A DNA stretch of 64,000 bases, from assembly GCA_012295275.1 (NCBI GenBank), contig CM022674.1:9572260-9636259 (forward strand), read 5' to 3'. Positions 53,301-64,000 of the stretch are shown here, piece by piece (position 1 is the first letter of the stretch; each line of letters begins with the position of its first letter). The position numbers and the translations under genes are program-made. The stretch comes from Chrysomallon squamiferum. Lineage: Eukaryota > Mollusca > Gastropoda > Neomphalida > Peltospiridae. The notes under the pieces are model-generated. The model did no database searches, was not told the DNA's origin, and saw nothing but the letters and a program-made list of their open reading frames with translations.

Positions 53301-54095
53301 GTAGATCGTATTTACTACCATGACTACTGTGCCATCCATATCTCTGTTAAATAAAATATAATGCAAAACATATATGAAGAAATTATGCAACACAACAAAA
53401 ATAAATAATAATAATTAAATAATTAAATGATTAATATTAACATTTTGCATAAAGGTATATTCATAATATTGCTATGGATGAACAGACATTCAATTAATGC
53501 CAGTTATCTCCTTTCCAAAATTATATTCTGAATATTAAAACAAATTTTGAAATGAAATAAATTTAAGATATTGAATTTAAATTATCAATGTTTTGTAACC
53601 TTGCCATATGCCACCACGTATATAATTCAACAAAGCGCATTTATTAATAACATTATCTGTGACAAAGTGAATGTCACAAAACAACGTTATATAGTATATA
53701 GTAATATACTTAAAACTTATATACATCATTATCATTATTTATATTATTTATTTTAATTTATTATTATTTTGACTTCTAACCTGTCCAAAAAATCCTACGA
53801 AAATATCTGATCTATCGAGTTCCCTTAAACAGATGCTTAAAACTTGTGCATTATCAGCCGACTCTGCAGTTATACCCCAACGCATATCAACAGGCACAAA
53901 CTGAATTCCTCGGCCATTACAGAGATGGTTGATTTGCGGAAAATACTTGCGAGTAAGTTCCTCTCTTTCTTCTTCCATTCCGCCAAATGGAGATGAGAAA
54001 AATATGCGACATGTTCGTGGATCTTTAAGTTTTTTTGTTGCAAACATGTTTAAGGACAACAAATTTTGGTGTGAAAAGTCACCACTGACCAACAC
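38351..54095 (-). CDS. DUF4062-NACHT-TPR protein (nephrocystin-3/TTC41-like)
   Basis: About 1,390 aa in about 27 coding exons. Order: DUF4062 module at about 25-165 (RIFFSSPFGGMEEEREEL, VDMRWGIT, FFGQRYGW, EFRHGHLNNPG); NACHT-type P-loop NTPase with Walker A GSAGSGKS at 294-301 and Walker B VIIIVD ending at D402; winged-helix-like region at about 417-640; TPRs at about 773-1000 (ALQNLGLVSLDLCKYEEAI) and again near the C-terminus. Exons, high to low: 54095-53781, 53343-53158, 52795-52658, 52130-52092, 51776-51596, 51249-51112, 50270-50020, 49654-49493, 49225-49121, 48715-48648, 47949-47868, 47249-47110, 46858-46796, 45214-45166, 44823-44681, 44025-43866, 43251-43156, 42793-42642, 42320-42215, 42038-41889, 41605-41487, 41246-41102, 40930-40813, 40416-40173, 39854-39635, 39261-38758, 38449-38351. 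An in-frame TAG 18 nt upstream supports the start; M17 is an alternative. It lacks the coiled-coil N-terminus of NPHP3. Likely a STAND-type signalling or scaffold protein; role unknown. Confidence 0.88.
45617..46777 (-). mobile_element. Decayed Tc1-like transposon in an intron
   Basis: Inside an intron of the NACHT-TPR gene (between exons at 46,796 and 45,214) the minus strand carries broken transposase frames. They include HMRWARIHQHWRC, then FIDESRFCVQFVDG (the family's first catalytic aspartate region, normally FSDESRF) near 46,140-46,200. Near 45,870-45,930 comes QEWNAIIIPEINAVIRRTRR, like the C-terminal end of Tc1 transposases. At least one in-frame stop and several frame changes separate these pieces, so the copy is dead. 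Candidate terminal repeats are CCAAATAAGTTTAGCAA at about 45,623 and, reverse complemented, CCAAAATCATTTAGCAA at about 46,773. Confidence 0.75.
52640..52800 (-). other. Unresolved exon 3 donor of the NACHT-TPR gene
   Basis: The coding exon starting at 52,795 can end at either of two GTTAGT donors. With the donor after 52,658 the phase fits the next exon (52,130-52,092). With the donor after 52,627 ten more codons (through YENFKTED) are included, but the phase leads to a stop in the next exon. I used the first in the model. Alternative splicing, a missed micro-exon or a sequence error remain possible. Confidence 0.5.
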
Positions 54096-54222
54096 ATTAT
54101 TTTAATTGTGTACTACTCCAAAACAAACATAAACATGACGATAGCCAGCGTCATTCAAAAATAGCTAAGGATTATCTAAAATATGTTTTTTTCTTTGTTT
54201 GTTGTTGTCAACTGGAATCAAA

Positions 54223-54270
<48 letters not shown>

Positions 54271-54534
54271 GTTGTTACATTGTACTATAATACGTCGAAA
54301 CAGTTTTTTTCTTTTTCTATTTTTTTCAGTGTTTATTTATAATAAATAACTGTTTAAAAATGTACTAATATCTTTAAAAACTCATTTTAATAAAATAATT
54401 TATTGTTTTTCTTCAGTTGGTTATTTGTTGATGTTCTTCTTCTTAATAGAACATTAAATAAATATCTATTATTGATTCCGCATTTTAACGCATCTGCATT
54501 AACCAATCAGTAACAAAGATACCGGTGAAACAAT
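54096..54534. promoter_or_regulatory. Shared bidirectional promoter region
   Basis: The start codons of the minus-strand NACHT-TPR gene (54,095) and the plus-strand CPTP gene (54,535) lie head to head with only 439 bp between. Both 5' untranslated regions and both promoters must therefore share this interval unless an upstream non-coding exon exists. It contains an (AAT)n tract at about 54,222-54,269 and no obvious TATA box placed correctly for either gene. Coordinated expression is inference. Confidence 0.6.
54222..54269. repeat. (AAT)n microsatellite in promoter region
   Basis: About 16 AAT units between the two divergent genes. Length variation here could affect promoter spacing. Confidence 0.92.
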
Positions 54535-56069
54535 ATGGCTGCTGCGAAGGATTTTGATATTGACCATTTGAAGAAATTATTTATCTGTTGCCGAAATGGA
54601 AACGATGGTCTGGATATGGATAGTTATGTGGATGCATACGATGAGCTTTCAAAGTAAATAATATATTGTAGGAAATGATTAAAAAATAATAATAATACAA
54701 AATAATAATAATAATAACAATAATAATATATTAATAATAATTATAATTATAATTATAATTATAATAATAATTATAATTATAATAATAATAATAATCATAA
54801 TAATAAGGAAGAAAAGTTATTTAATCTAAATCAGTTGTTTTAACGTTAATGAATATAATTTTATTTTAGATAATAAAAACATAATGTTGTCTTGAATATA
54901 CTGTGTACGCTTATAGACTACTCTTCATACTTTTGGCTAGAGACATGATTTCTGATAATGACACAAGTACATCCATATAAACAAATATTATTATTAGAAA
55001 GGGAGTATCCCTGTTTTAGTAAATACTGGATGAAAATGATTAAAAAATAATAATAATACAAAATAATAATAATAATAATAATAAGGCAGTAAAGTTATTT
55101 AATCTAAATCTACTGTTTTAATGTTAATATAATTTTATTTTAGATAATAAAACATAGTAATGTCTATACAATATACTGTGTACGCTCATAGACAACACTT
55201 CATACTTTTGGCTAGAGACATGATTTCTGATAATGACACAAGAACATCCATATAAACAAATAGTATTAGAAAAGGATTATCCGTATTTTAGTAAATACTG
55301 GATGAAATTTATTTTTCTTAAAAGAACAATAATTGTAACAGTTTTATTTATATTTGTCTTTTCTTAAATTTATTTTTGATTATAAAAGAATTGTAATTGA
55401 AGCTTCTACTCTCCTTACTACCACTAAAATTATTTTTTTATTCATATTTTTTATATAAAATTGTAAAATGAAACTGTCATCTATTTCAACATAAAGATAT
55501 AGGATTCAGCATTCTATTATACTTCTGACAATAGTCAGGTATTCTTTAATTTTTTTTTTTTTTTATATAGAATGTTTCGAATTTTTGGCACAGTTTTCTC
55601 ATTTGTTGCATCTGATGTTGATGATAAAGTTGCAATTCTTCGAGAGTACAGATCACTTCCAGAAAAGGAGGAATATAGAACAATCCACTCTATGATTGAG
55701 TTTGAAGTGAAAACTAAAACATATACCACAATGAAAGCATCTCGTACACTGCTCAGATTGCATCGGGCTCTAGAGTTTGTTCTTGAATTTATGGAAGAAA
55801 TACGTGATGCAAATGATGATGTGAAAATGTCAGAAGTAGCAGCACGTGCCTATGACAAGACATTAGCTAAATTTCATCCCTGGTTGATCCGAAAAGGAGT
55901 TCATATTGCAGTTTACACACTGCCAAACAGAAAATCTCTTCGTCAAAAAATGAAAATTGCAGATGACAAGGCACCAGAAATTCTTGGTGCTTTGATAGAT
56001 GTAGGACGTTTAATCTACAATGAAACTCAAGAATTATACAGTCAATATAGTTTATTAGATCTACCATAA
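54535..56069 (+). CDS. CPTP: Ceramide-1-phosphate transfer protein (GLTP fold)
   Basis: Protein of 205 aa in two exons, 54,535-54,653 and 55,571-56,069, joined in phase 2 by a GT..AG intron. It is a member of the glycolipid transfer protein superfamily, which moves ceramide-1-phosphate between membranes in the cytosol. Residues matching the known lipid headgroup site are D55 and K59 (SDVDDK), R98 and R102 (SRTLLRLHR) and H142 (FHPW). The protein ends in SLLDLP, as vertebrate CPTP does. Length is close to the human 214 aa. An in-frame TGA 9 nt upstream of the ATG supports the start. The gene is divergent from the NACHT-TPR gene and converges on PEX14. Its intron contains a tandem duplication of about 300 bp. 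Identification as CPTP and not GLTP rests on the C-terminus and the DxxxK pattern. Confidence 0.93.
54672..55303. repeat. Tandem duplication in CPTP intron 1
   Basis: Two head-to-tail units, about 54,672-55,031 and 55,032-55,303. Each starts with GAAATGATTAAAAAATAATA or near copy, passes an AAT-rich tract, and contains the shared stretches ATACTGTGTACGC, CATACTTTTGGCTAGAGACA and TTTTAGTAAATACTGGAT. Unit 1 is longer mainly because its AAT/AATT tract is expanded. Scattered substitutions show the duplication is not recent. Confidence 0.85.
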
Positions 56070-56747
56070 TAATCTTCATAGAACCATTTTAATAAAAAAA
56101 ATTATTTTACTTTCTCAATTATAACCTAATTATTTCAATTTATATATTATATATGTTGTTAAAAACTGTCACCAATATGCACCATATTTATGATTATTAT
56201 ACAAATACTGATCTCATAATGGACATTCTAACAGTCTTAACAAATTCCTTGTTGTGCCTTGTAGTTACTTATGAAAAAATAACACAACTTTTGACTGAAC
56301 ATTTTGTTATTGTTGAAATTATTTTGTTTGAATGCCAATGATTGAAATACAGTTAGATTACAAAATATGCAGTGCTGTTTAATGAAAATACTGTTATATT
56401 TTATAAACTATTTGTGTTTGTAATTCATATCTGTGATTTGTAAATGAAATTGTTCAAAGTATTCATTTATGATTAAAAATGTAAGTTGTCAGGTAATCTT
56501 ACAAAGTGTTTCAAGTGTGTCATCTAGATAAACAATTTCAAATCAAAGAAATTTTTCAATTCCATATTAACATTATTTTTTTCTTTCTTTAAATTTTTAT
56601 AAAGTTTGATCTTAGACTAGCAATTACAATATGATATTCTATTCATTTATAATGCAACATTTCCTGATTCATAAAAATCTTATTGTACTCTAATTTTATT
56701 ATTATTTTTTTTTTAATTAGGCTGCTATTCTTTTAGATTTATTATTG

Positions 56748-56753
56748 AATAAA
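56748..56753 (+). terminator. Polyadenylation signal for CPTP
   Basis: AATAAA about 680 bp after the stop codon. Another A-rich AATAAA-like site lies at about 56,090, only 25 bp past the stop. Either could be used. Confidence 0.3.
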
Positions 56754-56882
56754 GTATTCAGTAACATTCTAAGAATAAAGTAATCTGAACATAAATTCTT
56801 TAGCTATTTTGCAGGAATAAATCAACTGACAATTATTCACATTTTTTCCCCCATTATTGTCTACTTTTAAAAAAATATTTAA

Positions 56883-56919
<37 letters not shown>

Positions 56920-58042
56920 TGGCTAACACAAATGCTTTCTAAGAAATTACTATTGACAGTAATGTGTTGTGATACTAAATTTTAAAAGATCAATTGAAAA
57001 AACAAAAAAAGTGTTTCAGTTGTAAATTATTTACTGTTTTTAACAGGTTATTTATCCAGAGGAAAAGAGATAGATGTTACAAAGTAATATGTAATTCGGA
57101 GTATTTGGTTTTCCACTTTATGTTCTTTTTTATTTTCATAATGATTATATTATTTCAATAAATTATTAAAATTTCATTAAAAAGGTTTATCTTTTTTTTT
57201 TTTTTTTTTTGAATGCAAAATATGTGCCTATTTCTTTATTTATGTGAACAGATCCACATTTAAAACAAACCTCTTTATGATGTACTGTCACAAAAATTAA
57301 AAAGAGTAATACAAAAAAGAGTCTGAGTTATAGACACATTATTAGCTAGTAAGTATTGCTGTTCTGGGACAAATCTAAGGCCCAAACTGAATTAAATTAA
57401 AAACAAAATACCTTTTGATCACTAAACATGACAAATAATTCAAGAATTAAGAAATCTTGTATATAAATAACATTCATTAAAATAGTGGTAAAATTTAGTG
57501 TTTGCATATATGATAAATAAGAAAAAGAGTTCCACATTTTCATTCTTTAATCTGTAGTATTTTATTGTAATAATATAAAATGTGCTGGGAAACACTTGAT
57601 CCTGGGTCAGGTAATTCTACAATTACGATATTTAATTAATTGTAAACATGCATTACATTGTAATACTGGTTAAGTTCATATTTGTTAATGTGATTCTTAA
57701 TTATTATTAGTGTTGTTTAAAGTCTACATTCCTTCATAAATGTTTCTCAGTTTTATTCATCGCCTTCCGATTCTTTAAAAAAAGAAAAAGAACGAAAAAC
57801 CAGCAAAAGAAAAACAATGAATTATTTTATTAAAATGAATTTTAAAGATATTATTACATTTTAAAACAGTTCTTTATTATAAATAATAACTGAAATAAAT
57901 ACAGTCACACACTCGTCAATATATTTCTTGTTCACAATCATTTGTATATTCTTAAGCATTTCACTGGTCTTTTAAAAAACTTCTACTAAATAGATGATGA
58001 GACATATTTCCCTCAATTCAGACACCTCTGAAAAGCAGACAT

Positions 58043-58048
58043 TTTATT
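58043..58048 (-). terminator. Polyadenylation signal for PEX14
   Basis: AATAAA on the minus strand about 150 bp after the PEX14 stop codon, followed by T- and G-rich sequence. Assigned by position. Confidence 0.4.
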
Positions 58049-58193
58049 TGGCTCCATGAATTTCTGATTAGAGGGTGTGTGTGTGTGTGTTTGTGTACAA
58101 AATAATAACTGAATTAACTACTGTAATAATGTCTGAATACATCGAAAACAATCACTAACATATTTTGTTTGAAAAGTTGTTAACTCAATGAAG

Positions 58194-59746
58194 TTAAACT
58201 GATGTCTTTAAACTGCTTGTATTAGAATTGTCATCTTCAGTGTTCAAAAGAGGATCTTGCTGTTCTGTATTTTTTAATGTCCAGTCTCTAGAATATTCTT
58301 TTGCCTCGATTTTTTCAATCTGTATCTGAAAATACAATTCTGTACTTAATGATTAAAGTCAAATATTGAATTTATTTCAGAATGTTTATTAGAGGTTCCA
58401 GAATTGACCCCAAAGCCAAACATTTGCACCTTATAAACTGATATCTGAGTTGATATTACTGATGTACATCTCTGAAACTTAAGTGAAATAATGTTTTGTC
58501 TCCCATCATATTAATCCTTAAAATAAGTCTACAATAATACATGATGATGTCATGTTATAATGAAGACATAATACAAATTCTGGTGATAGTTATATAAACA
58601 TTGTATGTTTTTAAAAAAGAAAATTTGGAAAATGACGTACCTTTTCTTCCTCACATTCTCTGACAGAATTGTTGGAATCACTTTGTACAGGGTTCACTTG
58701 AGAGTAAACTTTAGGTAAATCTGTTTGTTGAGAACTTACTGACGTCTCCAGTTCGTCCATACATGAACTAGTCTTCACCATCTCACATGTCTGACTGCCA
58801 CTAACAGAGGTGGAGGGAGGTGATGTACTGTCAAGCTGCCATGAGGGCAACATAGGTCCTGTGGGTGGGGTTGGAGGGAACTGTCGTCTGGAAAGAAATT
58901 TATCTTTAAAAATATCTTGGAATATTTCATACATAAAAAATTAAAAGGTGTTACAAAGCATATTACTAAATAGTTTCAAAGCAAAATACTAAAATTCAAA
59001 AATAAAAATACAGTGTTTTTTGTTTTAAATTAATGCTCTGTGCTGCTTTGGAATACCGCAATGATTTGATCACAGAATTGTAAGTTAACAAAAATAACTT
59101 CTCTAAATTTCAGATGTGGATAATTATATTTTGCCTCCCTCCACTGACAAATACATTTGAGGCTTAAAATTTTATCAAAGTACTGGCAGTGATGATCACA
59201 ACAATAAAACTCTGGGACTGCCCTTCCCATAAATACCACTGATACACTGACCATAACAAACAAACAAAAATAATGTATTTCTTGGTGGATTTCTTTTTTG
59301 CATTATAATTTCTGTCGATAAAACAATTCTCAATTCCATAAGGCAGCATAAGGAATAATATGGCCAAGTAGTTTATTTTGAACTGGATTTATAAACCTGT
59401 CAGATATTTATTAGTAAATAAAAGTCAATGAAGTTACTAAGATAGTTATAGAATAAATAAAAAATTAAATTAACTAGCTAATTATTATTGCTATTTAAAT
59501 ATTTATCACATTATATTTTCTGAATTTACAATCATTTAAAGATTTATGAGATTATGCAAATGAGCCCTTCTAAAATTAATGACAGCAAGTAAAAATATTT
59601 CCCATGCATTTCAATAAAAATGTTTCAGATAAATCTAACAGATCAGTGGTAATACTGAGAAATACTGATGCATAATGTGAATAAAGACAGCATCAAAATT
59701 TACTAATCTGATTTTTTTACTTGACTTATTTTATTATTAATTAATA

Positions 59747-59794
<48 letters not shown>

Positions 59795-60978
59795 GTATTT
59801 TTTTTTTTTTTTGTTGTTGTGTTCCTATGGAGACCACTTAAAATAATGTGAATATCTAATTACAAAGACACAATTCTGGTTCAAGTGCCACAATTCAAAT
59901 TGTTTATTGGCTATAACAACTAAAACCAGGGAAAAACTATAACTTAAAGCTTGAAAAATATTTTCAGTGGATTAATTCAGTGAGTATAAAAATTAAAATG
60001 ACAATGATAATCTTGTAAAGGAGCTTTCCAACACCACCTCTTATTAACTGCATAATTTGGTAATAATAAACTATGCCACCACTTTGGAATTAGTATTGCA
60101 TACTTTTGTTTAACAGGCAACATAATTATTCGTAAGATTATCTTAGTCTCGTAACTGGAGGATAAATATAATCATAAATAACCAAAATCAGAAAAGTTAG
60201 CATCTCTGCATTTCACCAATCTTGATTATTCAAAGGATCAATTATAAAATGTGTATTAGTACCTGCTGAGTAGAAGACCCTTCAGTGATACAACCTCTGT
60301 CTTGAGTTCTGCTAATAAATGTGATTCAGAGGTTTGTTCAAATTTTTCTACATTCTGTGAACAAAAAGGAAATAAATCATATTCCATAAAGTACAAAAAC
60401 TTTTAAGATAATTGTCTGTTTGCAAAATAAAACACCAGTAGAGAGATCAACAAAACATTTCTTTTTATGATGTGCACAACTATAATACTCTTTTAAATTT
60501 CATGATTACTTCTTCATAATATTGTGTATTCAATAAATTAAGCACAAATCAATTATTTTAAACAAATTGTGTTTTTTTTGTTTTATATTATCAATTAAAA
60601 TGAAAATAATATACCTTTCTATTTATGAGTTTCTGTGATAAGTTCAGCATTGTTGCTTCTTGTGTTGTCAGTGATTCCTGGATAGTCTTTAGTATTTGCT
60701 GTATTTCACTTGTAATCTTTGTCTGTTCAGCAATACACTGCTCGGCTTTTTTTACACGTGCATCTTCGTCATTTGACTTTCCAATGAGCCATGGTTTTAT
60801 ATAAAACTGAAAATAATTACTATCCTGAACTTTAATATGACTGAACATTATGAACACACAGTTATATTATCTTGTCTGAGAAAACATTACTTTATGAACT
60901 ATAACATGTTTCAATAATTTAATCTTTTTTCTTTCAAGGAATATAAGTCTGAAACAAAATAAACTTAGCAAGGAATGT

Positions 60979-61058
<80 letters not shown>

Positions 61059-62879
61059 CCAAATAATGTATTTTGAATACAGTCAACCAAAAACTAATTG
61101 AATTTTATTTGTCCTTTTTTTCTGGCTTTAAAACTAGAAATTGTTAAATAAACTGTCAAAATGAAAAACTAACAATAGCAAAATGATTTAAGAAACCTCT
61201 ATGAAGTAGTATTTCTCACTTTTTGAATGGACTTACGTGGTATATTTTATATACTGCATATGCTACACTGGCTATAATAACTGCATTCAATGTATAATCT
61301 TTTGCTCTTGACCATACTGTGACAGGAACTGAAAATTGTTTAAACAACAAAGGCTAATGTCAGAATAGCAGATTAACAGAAAATCAGCAAAATGTTTTTC
61401 ACTTTAAGAATATTTAAATTCAGTATTAATTTTTTTAATTCTGTTTTATACTGGATGAAGTACAAACTTGATCTATGATAAATATTTTGTGTTTTCATAT
61501 TTAGTATTTATTTATTGTTTATCTTGGTTTTCTTGTTGTTCATGCTGTTTTGAGTTACTCAAAATCTATTACATGTATTATGTATGTTGATTCAAGGTAT
61601 AACAGGAGATTTTTTGTGCTCACATTTATCCTATTGTATCTCATAATATACATGGCTGAAAGGTCTATTCCTGCAAATTTCATGTGATTATGATTAATTC
61701 ATAAAAATGAGTGCATATACCCTAAATTATTGCTTCTGTTATCCTACATTTTTGGACTAAGTAATAACTGTAAAGTAACTTTATGCAACATTTTGTGTAA
61801 GAACTGCACATACTTTCTTTTCATATTTCATTTTACAAATGAAAATAATAATTATGAAAAAGCAACAGTATCATTCATTATTGTCAATTCAAATCTCACA
61901 TAATAGCCACCTGGAACTGAATGCTGGTTAACCAATGGCAGATGTCTAGGGTCAGGTTGTTGTTCATGCTGTTGAATTGAAGTACTGTCATTTTTTATTC
62001 CAGCCCTTTCTACTGCAATATCAATTTCTTCTTTAGTTAGACCTTTCAAAAAAAATGGTTAAATTAATACCACATGGATATTTTCTTTTTAATTTTCTTT
62101 TGTTAATAAATTGTGAAAGCATTACTGAATTTAAGGATAAATTTCATTTTTAGTGCCAAGATTGCATTTTTGGTAATACAAGATATAGAGAAACAATTTA
62201 TTATATATTACCCCTTGAAAGACTGTAAATTGTTTTTTTCTATCTATCTACATAATGTATGTATATGCACGAATGTATTTGTATTTGCAAACAATTGCAT
62301 GAGTATCAGAAATGTTACCTTTTCTTTCTAGAAATGCCTTTTTCTGATATAAAGGACTTTGCCTGACTCTGACATTCTGCAAAAACTTAACAGCAGTTGA
62401 AATCTATAATAAATGAAAAAAGAAATACTTCTTATTTATTATATTTATTGAATTTCATAATGACTCCTCATAACCAGATTCCAGAAGATTGTGTAGTGTG
62501 TATGTGTGTGCACATATACAAAATTGTAAAATTTCAATGAAATCAGAGTTCAGTTTTACATATCATGTTTTATCTATTTCCAAATTTCAATTTTAAGCTG
62601 AATATTTGTGAAACAAAGTATTTTAAGTAAATGTCAAAAAAAAAAAAAACATTCAATATAACAAAAGCAAGTTTAAATCATTCTCTCAAGTTTGGAATAT
62701 TTAGATATGTAACTAACACTTTAAGTAATATTCCCTGATAAAGTACTTAAATGCAAAGATAATTATTAAAATACAATTTTCACATAAATGTAATATATAT
62801 AAATTGATTTATATATACAAACCAGATTTTCTCGTGGACTCTCAGTAGGTGCTAGCACATCTTTGGTAACTTCCACTGT
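58194..62879 (-). CDS. PEX14: Peroxisomal membrane docking protein PEX14
   Basis: Eight recognised exons, high to low: 62879-62823, 62403-62319, 62042-61911, 61328-61237, 60806-60615, 60354-60263, 58887-58641 and 58325-58194, phases consistent, encoding about 342 aa. With the candidate first exon at 63,795-63,848 the protein is 360 aa, close to human PEX14 (377). PEX14 docks cargo-loaded PEX5 at the peroxisome. Shown by the N-terminal PEX5-binding domain ([34 protein letters not shown]), a hydrophobic membrane segment ([17 protein letters not shown]), a coiled-coil region rich in E, Q and K, and the [16 protein letters not shown] motif, followed by a serine- and acid-rich tail. The donor after 61,911 (GTGGCT) is weak but the only phase-compatible one. 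It converges on CPTP. Confidence 0.92.
59745..59794. repeat. (AAT)n/(ATT)n inverted junction
   Basis: In a PEX14 intron an AAT run passes straight into an ATT run, so the whole 50 bp is self-complementary and could extrude as a hairpin. Confidence 0.85.
60977..61055. repeat. (AT)n then (AG)n compound microsatellite
   Basis: In a PEX14 intron: about 16 AT units followed by about 22 AG units. Confidence 0.95.
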
Positions 62880-63197
62880 CTGAAAAGACATTCATGATCT
62901 ATCAATCACAGAAGAAAAAAAAATGTTACAAATATTCCAAGGAAATAATTTTGTTTATAGATATTAAATTGATCAGTGAATGTGGGTAAATTAAAATGTT
63001 GTCTGAATGATAATATTATTTCCAAAAAAATATTGCATTTTATTCTTTTAGGACCACTATTCCTGCTGACTTGTTATATTTAATTTTCTGCATGCTCTAC
63101 TGAGACCTGATTACAGTCGTTTTAAGTATGATTTTCACCTGTCATGAAGAAGGTATACTTTTTAATTGCAAATACAAAACCAATTTACTTTGTTGAT

Positions 63198-63198
<1 letters not shown>

Positions 63199-63250
<52 letters not shown>
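63199..63250. repeat. (AAT)n microsatellite
   Basis: About 17 AAT units in or near the first intron of PEX14. Confidence 0.95.
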
Positions 63251-63251
<1 letters not shown>

Positions 63252-63794
63252 TTCATATACGTACTAATAAATGCAGGAAGAATGCACAACTTCTACAAAA
63301 ACAATGTTTTGGTCAGCTATAAAAGATATTGCCTCCTCAGTATTAGTATACAATTGTTTGTTTTCTATACTGTATTTTTAAGGTGTTATCAACTATTAGC
63401 ATTTTTAATGTAGAAAATATTCAAACAAATGTTATTCACCTCTATGTAATAATTACTCTCCAACAAAACGCTGGATATCTAGGTTCAGATGTAATAACAG
63501 TATGTATTATGTACAATATAACATTTATCTTCTTTTTGATGGAGCTATGAACTAGCCTATTTGTATATCTTTTATTTATTTATTTATTTATTACTTTTTT
63601 TTTTTAATTCTCATTATTTATACTTATTATGTGCTGTATATAAATTTATAAAAGTAATGTAATTCTATGGAGTTAAATAAATACAGAATCATAAAGTAAT
63701 GTTAGGTAAAGTTAGGTCTTGACATACATTATATGTGTTAGTTTAGTGACATCATGACATGTATGTTGTTCACTGAGTCCCAATAAAATCTCAC

Positions 63795-63848
63795 ATATTT
63801 CTTGGCATTCTTCTTTAATGGTTTCTTAACTCTCTGAGACAGAGACAT
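63795..63848 (-). CDS. PEX14: Candidate first exon of PEX14
   Basis: On the minus strand an ATG at 63,848 opens 18 codons (MSLSQRVKKPLKKNAKKY) ending exactly at a GTGAGA donor in phase 0, the phase required by the next exon (62,879). Other animal PEX14 proteins have a short, poorly conserved segment before the PEX5-binding domain, so homology cannot confirm it. The true first exon could instead lie beyond the window. Confidence 0.4.
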
Positions 63849-64000
63849 ATTGGGTAATCACATATTAGGTCATTTTATTTGAATTAGTACTTCTACAGAT
63901 CACCGTAGATTTATTAAGTTTCCGGTTGTAATATATTATATAATATATAATATTATAATATAGCTACATGCTGCAATGACGCCTGTTAAAATTTGATAAA
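63849..64000. other. Right edge, upstream of PEX14
   Basis: AT-rich sequence with a TATATTATATAATATATAAT stretch at about 63,931-63,950. If the candidate first exon is right, this holds the PEX14 5' untranslated region and promoter. No other feature seen. Confidence 0.3.

Larger units (their letters stand above)
56070..58193. other. Convergent intergenic region, CPTP to PEX14
   Basis: No coding frame of interest. It holds the 3' untranslated regions of CPTP and PEX14, an (AT)n tract at about 56,887-56,914, a poly-T run at about 57,191-57,210 and a (GT)n tract near 58,076-58,090. Confidence 0.6.

Overview
This is animal nuclear DNA. The genes are split by AT-rich introns with GT..AG borders, intergenic stretches are long, and microsatellites are very dense ((CT)n, (AT)n, (AAT)n, (TATC)n, (CA)n). 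Overall base composition is strongly AT-rich. The gene content (an animal urease accessory gene, a nephrocystin-3/TTC41-like NACHT-TPR protein, CPTP, PEX14 and an orphan class A GPCR) fits a lophotrochozoan, most likely a mollusc. The species-level guess is inference; nothing in the window proves it.

Layout: bases 1-21,187 hold no gene I can support, only simple repeats, short palindromes and one 292-bp non-autonomous hAT-like element (12,381-12,672). A class A GPCR lies on the minus strand at 21,188-22,393, in one coding exon preceded by a splice acceptor. Bases 22,418-34,468 are again gene-poor and contain a perfect 46-bp inverted repeat at 32,238-32,335.

From about 34.4 kb the window is gene-dense. 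An eight-exon gene for a UreD-type urease accessory protein runs on the plus strand (34,469-37,725, 291 aa). Converging on it is a minus-strand gene of about 27 coding exons (54,095 down to 38,351, about 1,390 aa) for a DUF4062-NACHT-TPR protein; one of its introns carries a decayed Tc1-like transposon. Head-to-head with that gene, about 440 bp away, is the two-exon gene for ceramide-1-phosphate transfer protein (54,535-56,069, 205 aa, plus strand). Converging on CPTP is the peroxisomal docking gene PEX14 on the minus strand (58,194 up to about 63,848).

The genes do not form one pathway. They are ordinary eukaryotic neighbours: UreD in nickel insertion into urease, CPTP in lipid transport, PEX14 in peroxisomal import, and a STAND-type NTPase and a GPCR of unknown ligand. 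The most notable item is the intact, intron-containing urease accessory gene in an animal. Exon borders were derived by hand from reading frame and splice phase. All are consistent except one junction in the NACHT-TPR gene, which is flagged.
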